Shown: one piece after another, positions 24,254 to 28,874 of the stretch | Layout of the letters: each line of letters opens with the position of its first letter | Numbering within the stretch: position 1 is the stretch's first letter | Assembly: GCA_910577675.1 (NCBI GenBank) | Contig: CAJTOR010000005.1 | Span: 1-28,874, forward strand | Direction: 5' to 3' | DNA length: 28,874 nt | DNA from: an uncultured Lachnospiraceae bacterium | GTDB lineage: Bacteria > Bacillota > Clostridia > Lachnospirales > Lachnospiraceae | Made by a program: the position numbers and the translations under genes | The notes under the pieces: model-generated | The model's database searches: none | What the model was told of the DNA's origin: nothing | Seen by the model: the letters and a program-made list of their open reading frames with translations, nothing else

Positions 24254-25219
24254 ATGAATGCACATATTATAGGAACCGGGAGTTTTCTCCCTGAAAAGGT
24301 AGTTACAAACTTTGATTTAGCAGAGCGGATGGAAACGAATGATGAGTGGATTGTGAGCCGCACGGGTATCCGCCAGAGGCATATTGCAGTGGAGGAAAGT
24401 ACTGCGGGCATGGCGGCGGAGGCTGCGCGGAGGGCTCTTTCCTGCGCGGGAATGACGGCAGGGGAGCTGGAGATGATTCTTTTAGCCACGGTTTCCCCGG
24501 ATCATATTGTGCCAAGTGCAGCCTGTGAGGTACAGGCGATGCTCGGTGCCGTGAATGCGGTGGCAATCGAGCTTAATGCGGCATGTTCGGGATTTGTCTT
24601 CGCGCTGAATACGGCGCAGGCATATATCAGGGCGGGGATTTACTCCAGAATCCTTGTGATTGGAGTGGAAACCCTCTCAAAACTGGTGGACTGGACTGAC
24701 CGTTCCACCTGTATTCTGTTTGGGGACGGGGCGGGTGCAGCGGTGGTGACAGCATCCGAAAACAGGGGGATTCAGGATTTTATACAGTTTTCCGACGGCG
24801 CGAAGGGTGAGGCATTGCTGTGTGATGCGAAGCCGCTGCGCAATTTATTCGCGCACCAGGAACCTGCACAGGAATTTGTGAAGATGGACGGGCAGGAGGT
24901 GTTTAAATTTGCCGTGCGCCGCGTCAGTGAATCGATTGACCAGCTTTTAGAACGAAACGGTCTTACGGCGGGAGATATCGGGTGTTATGTTCTGCATCAG
25001 GCAAATGCCAGGATTATCGCTTCTGTGATAAAGCATCTGAAGGCGGATGCGGATAAATTTCCTATGAATGTGGAGCGCTGCGGCAACACTTCCGGGGCTT
25101 CCGTGCCATTGCTCTTAGATGAGCTTTCCCGCTCCGGCCGCCTGAGGGAGGGTGACCGGGTGATTATGTCCGGCTTTGGCGGGGGGCTGACCTGGGGAAG
25201 CATTTATATGATATGGTAA
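24254..25219 (+). CDS. fabH: 3-oxoacyl-ACP synthase III
   Basis: A 321-residue FabH that condenses acetyl-CoA or branched acyl-CoA with malonyl-ACP to begin fatty-acid synthesis. The catalytic triad is visible: Cys111 in NAACSGFVFAL, His248 in VLHQANARI and Asn278 in ERCGNTSGAS. The family start NAHIIGTGSFLPEKVVTN follows the ATG at 24254, with GGAGTATAG before it. GTG and ATG codons further upstream are in frame, but the homologous starts favour 24254. The other fab genes are not adjacent. Primer preference cannot be read here. Confidence 0.95.
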   Translation: MNAHIIGTGSFLPEKVVTNFDLAERMETNDEWIVSRTGIRQRHIAVEESTAGMAAEAARRALSCAGMTAGELEMILLATVSPDHIVPSAACEVQAMLGAVNAVAIELNAACSGFVFALNTAQAYIRAGIYSRILVIGVETLSKLVDWTDRSTCILFGDGAGAAVVTASENRGIQDFIQFSDGAKGEALLCDAKPLRNLFAHQEPAQEFVKMDGQEVFKFAVRRVSESIDQLLERNGLTAGDIGCYVLHQANARIIASVIKHLKADADKFPMNVERCGNTSGASVPLLLDELSRSGRLREGDRVIMSGFGGGLTWGSIYMIW

Positions 25220-25280
25220 AAAATTTGTTTTTGGCAGTCTGTCAGGCTTGCAGGGGTATTGTGGGCGGGTATATGGTGTA

Positions 25281-25400
25281 ATGTCCTTCGATATTATACC
25301 ATGTCGTTCCAACATGCTAAGCGTATTTATGCGCTTTCCCTGCGGGACGTGCACACGGTTCGCCAAGGAAGATGTCCTCCCTTTGGTCGGACGGCGAACC
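25281..25400. repeat. Structured repeat, copy 1
   Basis: The first of two 120-bp direct repeats (period 132 bp, 97 of 120 bases identical). The core at 25299-25346 differs from copy 2 at only one base and contains the hairpin AAGCGTA/TGCGCTT (with one wobble). GGTTCGCC (25357-25364) pairs perfectly with GGCGAACC (25393-25400). Both strands are open by chance, and I do not regard it as coding. Confidence 0.75.
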
Positions 25401-25412
25401 GGCGCAAGTATA

Positions 25413-25532
25413 ATATCTTTTGATATATTACCATGTCGTTCCAACATGCTAAGCGCATTTATGCGCTTTCCCTGCGGGGCATGCACAAGATTTGCCAAAG
25501 AAATTATCCGCCTTTTGGTCGCATGGTAAATC
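25413..25532. repeat. Structured repeat, copy 2
   Basis: The second copy, 132 bp after the first, has no gaps in the alignment. The hairpin AAGCGCA-TTTA-TGCGCTT is perfect here. The stem becomes GATTTGCC (25489-25496) with GGTAAATC (25525-25532), still paired although three of its pairs changed in sequence. This supports a structured element rather than a coding repeat. Confidence 0.75.
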
Positions 25533-25542
25533 AGCGATGAAT

Positions 25543-25620
25543 TTTGACCAAAGGGAGAAAATTTTCATCAGTGAATTATATACATTCCCTGGGGGAATAT
25601 GGATGAAGGACATGGTCAAA
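25543..25620 (+). ncRNA. Nested three-stem hairpin, possible ncRNA
   Basis: TTTGACCA (25543-25550) pairs with TGGTCAAA (25613-25620), TTCATC (25564-25569) with GATGAA (25602-25607) and ATTCCC (25584-25589) with GGGAAT (25593-25598), all perfect and properly nested. Its left strand, GACCAAAGG (25546-25554), can also pair with CCTTTGGTC in repeat copy 1. The remaining bases to 25716 hold nothing I can name. Confidence 0.45.
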
Positions 25621-25716
25621 TATAAATAATTTGAGAGATTGGCAGTGGGATGGTATGTATATTTTGTATGCTCCCGAAAAAATCCGGGAAAAAATTTAAA
25701 AATTTTCAAATTGTGC

Positions 25717-25745
25717 TTGACAATTCGGAAAAAAAGGTGCATAAT
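25717..25745 (+). promoter_or_regulatory. Promoter of the tRNA pair
   Basis: TTGACA (25717-25722) and CATAAT (25740-25745) with a 17-base spacer, about 65 bases before tRNA-Pro. Confidence 0.7.
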
Positions 25746-25810
25746 AAATGAGCAACGTCACTGATGCGTTCTTTGTCAAATAGAGGGAGGATGCGGGGCA
25801 GTTGTTACTT

Positions 25811-25884
25811 CGAGGCGTGGCTCAGTTTGGTAGAGCGCTGCGTTCGGGACGCAGAGGTCGCAAGTTCGAATCTTGTCGCCTCGA
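25811..25884 (+). tRNA. tRNA-Pro (anticodon CGG)
   Basis: A full cloverleaf: acceptor CGAGGCG/CGCCTCG, D-arm GCTC/GAGC, anticodon stem CTGCG/CGCAG with loop TTCGGGA (anticodon CGG), T-arm GCAAG-TTCGAAT-CTTGT. It reads CCG proline codons. CCA is not encoded. Confidence 0.95.
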
Positions 25885-25904
25885 TTTTGTGCGAAAGCGC
25901 AAGT

Positions 25905-25977
25905 GCTGGAATAGCTCAGCCGGTAGAGCACTTCACTCGTAATGAAGGGGTCGTCAGTTCAAATCTGATTTCCAGCT
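25905..25977 (+). tRNA. tRNA-Thr (anticodon CGT)
   Basis: Acceptor GCTGGAA/TTCCAGC, anticodon stem CTTCA/TGAAG with loop CTCGTAA (anticodon CGT), T-arm GTCAG-TTCAAAT-CTGAT. It reads ACG threonine codons. It is co-transcribed with tRNA-Pro 20 bases upstream. CCA is not encoded. Confidence 0.95.
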
Positions 25978-25985
25978 TACCGTGT

Positions 25986-26018
25986 AAAGAATCGTGAGGG
26001 TATCACGGTTCTTTTTTT
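25986..26018 (+). terminator. Terminator of the tRNA operon
   Basis: AAAGAATCGTG (25986-25996) pairs with CACGGTTCTTT (26004-26014) and the T-run continues. Between here and the kinase promoter (26019-26252) I see only a small TGCGCC/GGCGCA hairpin (26159-26189) and a repeated TTTGATGC (26171 and 26193). Confidence 0.92.
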
Positions 26019-26252
26019 GTGCATGCGGACGGGGAACAGAATATTCAGCCCGGGTTCGTGCAGACAAATATGCCAAAGAAATAAAATGTTTTAAGACCGC
26101 CCGACAAAAAGGGAGAAGATGCTAGATAGGGTGAGCCCGAAAACTTATTCCCGCCATCTGCGCCCCCTGATTTGATGCGAAATGGCGCAAATTTTGATGC
26201 ACGGGTGATAGAAAGAAATTTTTTGACAATACATACCAGAAGGGGGCTTTGC

Positions 26253-26280
26253 TTGACAGAATAGATAAAAGCGTTATAAT
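26253..26280 (+). promoter_or_regulatory. Promoter of the GHKL kinase gene
   Basis: A perfect TTGACA (26253-26258) and perfect TATAAT (26275-26280) with a 16-base spacer, about 50 bases before the kinase start. Confidence 0.75.
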
Positions 26281-26331
26281 GAAACTATTAAAAACATCAT
26301 CGCTTAACTAAAATTTATGGAGGACTGATTT

Positions 26332-28380
26332 ATGATTTTTACGGAGGAAATTGGGAAAATACTATGGGAGGTTATTATATTTATTACATATATATTGGTT
26401 TGTGGGAGTTTGGTAGAATGGCGCTATTCGAAAAAAACTTGTCTGGTTCTGACAGCAGGTTTAGTGGCAGCCATTTTTTTAGGTCAGGGCTGGCTGTTCT
26501 ATTCAAGTAACAGCATTATGAAAATATTGACAATGCTTCCGGTAACTGCTTACCTGCCAAGCATCATCTATCTGCACCTGATATCGGGTGTGGGTTTTTT
26601 GCAGACCGTGCTTGTCTGGGGAATGGGTCTGCTTGTCTATGATATCCTGAAAATATATTTAAAAATCCTTCTGTGGTCAGTTAAAATAGGGCATGGAGCG
26701 CAGGAGGGCATATTTTATGTTTTGCTTATCACAGCTTGTTTGCTTGTTGGGGCGGGGCTGATGTTATTTTTTGTCCGGAGTTTTCTGCGCAAGCCTTTTC
26801 GGATGTATGTGAAAGGCAGCCGGGCGAGTTGGATGCTGCTTTGTATCCCTGTTTTGGTAATTCTCCTAATGTATTCTTATATCGGTAATAATATTGGGAA
26901 TATACTGATGCAGATCTTTCTTTTTTTGAATGTCCTGGCAATTTTTTTTCTGATTATCAGGTCGCTGATATCTTTTGCATCCATCGAGCGCATGAGGGAA
27001 TCGGAACAGGAAATTGTTGACTATATGCAGGTGCAGCGCAGGGAGTACGAGGATGTATGTGTCAAGATGGAAGCGGGGCGTATCTTCCGCCATGATATGC
27101 GCCACCACCTGCTGGTGCTTGAGAATATGGCGAAGGAGGGTGATACGGGGCGGATTGTAGATTATATTGGAAGTTTGCGCGGGCAGTTATCAAATACGGA
27201 AAGAAAAGTTTATTGTGAGAACCCGATGGTGAATGCAGTGCTTTCAAGCTATGTCCAGAATGCAATGCAGGATTGCGTGATTGATACGGAGATTAATGTA
27301 CCAAAAACAATAGGGTATGATGAGGTGGATATCTGTGCAATTTTGGCAAATACATTGGAAAATGCAAAGAGAGAATGCATGAAGATCAGCGAAGCTGCTA
27401 AGCGCTATATCTGGATAAAGGCGGATTTGATTGAGGAATGGAAGTTTCTGATTACGGTGGAGAATACAAGCAGTGCGCCTGTTGAAATCGGCGAAGATGG
27501 GCTGCCCAAAGCTTCTGTGAAAAAGGGGCATGGGATCGGTTTAAAAAGTGTCAGTGCCGCTGTCAAGAAATATGGTGGGGTATTTCAATGTGGATATCAG
27601 GAAGGGAAATTTTGCTTTAATGCTGTCTTGTTTAGGCCAGCCAAACATGCCCTGCCGGAAAAGAAAAATATACCTGGAAACAGGGAGGGGGAAAATTCTT
27701 CATCCGCAATTTTAGTATCCGCATTTTTTATATTGCTTTCAATCTGTATTGTTTTTCCGCTGGCAAAGATACTGGTGCAGACAAAAGATATGGGAAGCAG
27801 CGAAGTAAGCAGGATTGAGTGGGGGGATTTAAAATTCAGCCTCAATGTGCCGGCGGATCTTGCGGACAGCGTTTATGGTGATATGGCGGAAGGATATATT
27901 GACAAGATGAAGGAAAAATTCCTGTTCTATGCCAGCCAAAAATATAACGGGCATGTGGCGATGGATATAAGCTACAGAATAATACAGGATGATGACCAGT
28001 ATCTTTGTATCTGTTTTGATGCTGTTTTAAATGCTGGCGGTTCAGGTCAGTACAGCCGATATTTTACGGTGGATAAAAGAAGCGGAAAAATACTTGCGCT
28101 TGATGATTTGTATCGTGACGGTTATCTTGAGGTAATCAGCGCTGAAATACTCAGGCAGATGGAGGAACAGGTAAACAGCGGGAAGGCAAATTATTTTATC
28201 CCGGGCGGAATCTGGAGTGAAGATGAGTGTTTTAAAGGAATTACAGAGGATAGGAATTTTTATCTGAATATGGAGAAAGAGCTTGTTATTGTATTTGATG
28301 AATATGAGGTGGCACCGGGAAGTATGGGGATGCCGGAATTTATAATCCCTGAGGAAGTGCTGAGTGAAGTTTTGCGTTAA
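26332..28380 (+). CDS. GHKL sensor kinase fused to RsiV-like DUF3298 domain
   Basis: A 682-residue protein. Seven hydrophobic segments (about residues 8-26, 35-57, 63-83, 88-110, 125-148, 166-184, 191-213) precede an AgrC/GHKL-type kinase: His254 in FRHDMRHHLL is the probable phosphorylated residue, Asn344 in NTLENAK is the N-box and GHGIG (399-403) binds ATP. An eighth span (about 459-480) then leads outside to a domain of about 200 residues. Its ending (DLYRDGYLEV, ... MEKELVIVFDEYEVAPGSMGMPEFIIP) matches DUF4163/DUF3298 as in RsiV and PdaC. RsiV uses this domain to bind lysozyme. A kinase with such a C-terminal sensor is unusual. GGAGG precedes the ATG. No response regulator is adjacent. 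The frame is intact. Confidence 0.85.
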   Translation: MIFTEEIGKILWEVIIFITYILVCGSLVEWRYSKKTCLVLTAGLVAAIFLGQGWLFYSSNSIMKILTMLPVTAYLPSIIYLHLISGVGFLQTVLVWGMGLLVYDILKIYLKILLWSVKIGHGAQEGIFYVLLITACLLVGAGLMLFFVRSFLRKPFRMYVKGSRASWMLLCIPVLVILLMYSYIGNNIGNILMQIFLFLNVLAIFFLIIRSLISFASIERMRESEQEIVDYMQVQRREYEDVCVKMEAGRIFRHDMRHHLLVLENMAKEGDTGRIVDYIGSLRGQLSNTERKVYCENPMVNAVLSSYVQNAMQDCVIDTEINVPKTIGYDEVDICAILANTLENAKRECMKISEAAKRYIWIKADLIEEWKFLITVENTSSAPVEIGEDGLPKASVKKGHGIGLKSVSAAVKKYGGVFQCGYQEGKFCFNAVLFRPAKHALPEKKNIPGNREGENSSSAILVSAFFILLSICIVFPLAKILVQTKDMGSSEVSRIEWGDLKFSLNVPADLADSVYGDMAEGYIDKMKEKFLFYASQKYNGHVAMDISYRIIQDDDQYLCICFDAVLNAGGSGQYSRYFTVDKRSGKILALDDLYRDGYLEVISAEILRQMEEQVNSGKANYFIPGGIWSEDECFKGITEDRNFYLNMEKELVIVFDEYEVAPGSMGMPEFIIPEEVLSEVLR

Positions 28381-28398
28381 GATATGCCAAAATATCTT
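28379..28398 (+). terminator. Weak hairpin after the kinase gene
   Basis: AAGATAT (28379-28385) and ATATCTT (28392-28398) form a 7-bp stem with a 6-base loop directly at the stop codon. Only a short T stretch follows, so termination may be partial. Confidence 0.4.
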
Positions 28399-28407
28399 TA
28401 CATAACG

Positions 28408-28485
28408 GCGGGTGATTGGGTGGTGGGGATAAAGAGTGGGAGATAAGGAAGGGGAGTGGGGAAATGGAGGAGGGGGCTATATTCG
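28408..28485 (+). other. G-rich purine tract
   Basis: About 78 bases on the plus strand are dominated by G runs (GGG, GGGG and GGGGG several times) with almost no C. It could form G-quadruplex-like structures. It lies next to an IS607-type element, a group whose targets are known to be GG dinucleotides. Confidence 0.45.
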
Positions 28486-28605
28486 CATATTTCAAATTTG
28501 GGGAAAAATGTAAAAGCATAAGGAGATAATATTAAGTTATTGAAAATATACACAAATAGGTTTATATATGATATAATGTGTTTATAAAAGAAAGGAGACA
28601 CTTTT

Positions 28606-28874
28606 ATGAACACGTCAAATATCACAAATTATAAACCAAAGGATTTTGATGAATTATTAGGAGTATCGGTTAAAACTTTGCAACGTTGGGACAGAGATGG
28701 GATATGAAAAGCGAATCGTACTCCTACTGACAGAAGATATTATACTTATGACCAGTATTTACAATTCAAAGGTATAAAAACAAAGAATGATCGAAGAGAT
28801 ATCGTGATTTATGCAAGAGTTTCTACAAGAAATCAAAAAGATGATTTGCAAAATCAAGTGGATTTTTTAAAACA
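28606..28874 (+). pseudogene. IS607-type serine transposase, stop-interrupted and window-truncated
   Basis: The frame starting at 28606, with AAAGGAGA before it and an extended -10 TGATATAAT at 28569-28577, encodes a MerR-like helix-turn-helix (FDELLGVSVKTLQRWDRDGI). It then meets TGA at 28705-28707 (codon 34). The same frame continues with KANRTPTDRRYYTYDQYLQF and the serine-recombinase start IVIYARVSTRNQKDDLQNQV, whose Ser in ARVST is the catalytic residue. This is the TnpA organisation of IS607. The TGA most simply arose from a leucine codon (TTA/TTG type). The gene is cut by the window end, and a tnpB partner may follow outside. A sequencing error would restore it. Confidence 0.85.

Noticed and set aside
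25115..25498. Minus-strand open frame of 127 codons across the tandem repeats
   Set aside because: It also runs through the 3' part of fabH, has no ribosome binding site, and most copy-to-copy changes alter residues while preserving RNA pairing.
25764..25997. Plus-strand open frame of 77 codons
   Set aside because: It reads through tRNA-Pro and tRNA-Thr.
28398..28625. Minus-strand 75-codon open frame next to the transposase
   Set aside because: It is translated from the reverse of a G-rich tract and the transposase promoter, with no ribosome binding site.

Overview
The window looks like chromosomal DNA from a gut-type Clostridia bacterium, most likely Lachnospiraceae. The clues are a single-chain PurL of the low-GC Gram-positive type, HrcA/CIRCE-type control of groESL, a class II galactose-1-phosphate uridylyltransferase, a DUF6106-like protein, strong AGGAGG-type ribosome binding sites and sigma-A-like promoters. 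The assignment rests on gene content only; no rRNA or named marker was compared.

Layout. 1-3.1 kb: an XRE-family regulator (minus strand) diverges from an NfeD-like membrane protein plus flotillin pair (plus strand). Both promoters carry the same 15-bp palindrome just after the -10 box, so the regulator probably controls itself and the flotillin operon. 3.1-3.7 kb: two inverted-repeat elements, one a MITE candidate placed in the purL leader. 3.7-7.6 kb: purL and its terminator. 7.9-9.9 kb: a secreted four-PG_binding_1/NlpC-P60 cell-wall hydrolase. 10.3-11.3 kb: a geranylgeranyl-reductase-type flavoprotein (minus). 11.5-13.6 kb: CIRCE-groES-groEL. 13.8-15.9 kb: a small membrane protein and guaB. 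16.1-17.3 kb: a membrane-anchored amidase and a YunG-like protein. 17.2-20.4 kb (minus): a DUF1461/Lit-like membrane protein and a FliK-like protein. 20.5 kb: an IS605-type relic. 20.8-22.3 kb: a GNAT acetyltransferase, an orphan terminator and an unrecognised protein. 22.4-25.2 kb: galT (minus) and fabH (plus). 25.3-25.6 kb: a tandem pair of 120-bp structured repeats and a nested hairpin. 25.8-26.0 kb: tRNA-Pro(CGG) and tRNA-Thr(CGT). 26.3-28.4 kb: an unusual histidine kinase. 28.6 kb to the end: an IS607-type transposase interrupted by a stop codon and cut by the window edge.

The most striking items are: (1) the kinase, a GHKL sensor with an extra membrane span and an RsiV-like DUF4163/DUF3298 domain fused to its C-terminus and no response regulator beside it, suggesting direct sensing of an extracellular ligand such as lysozyme; (2) the tandem repeats at 25.3-25.5 kb, whose two copies differ by compensatory base changes in a stem; (3) the shared operator that ties the XRE regulator to the flotillin operon. 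Several genes (the NlpC/P60 protein, the amidase, the Lit-like protein, flotillin/NfeD and the kinase) concern the envelope, but they are separate transcription units. Purine synthesis (purL, guaB), chaperonins and fatty-acid initiation (fabH) are ordinary housekeeping genes here.
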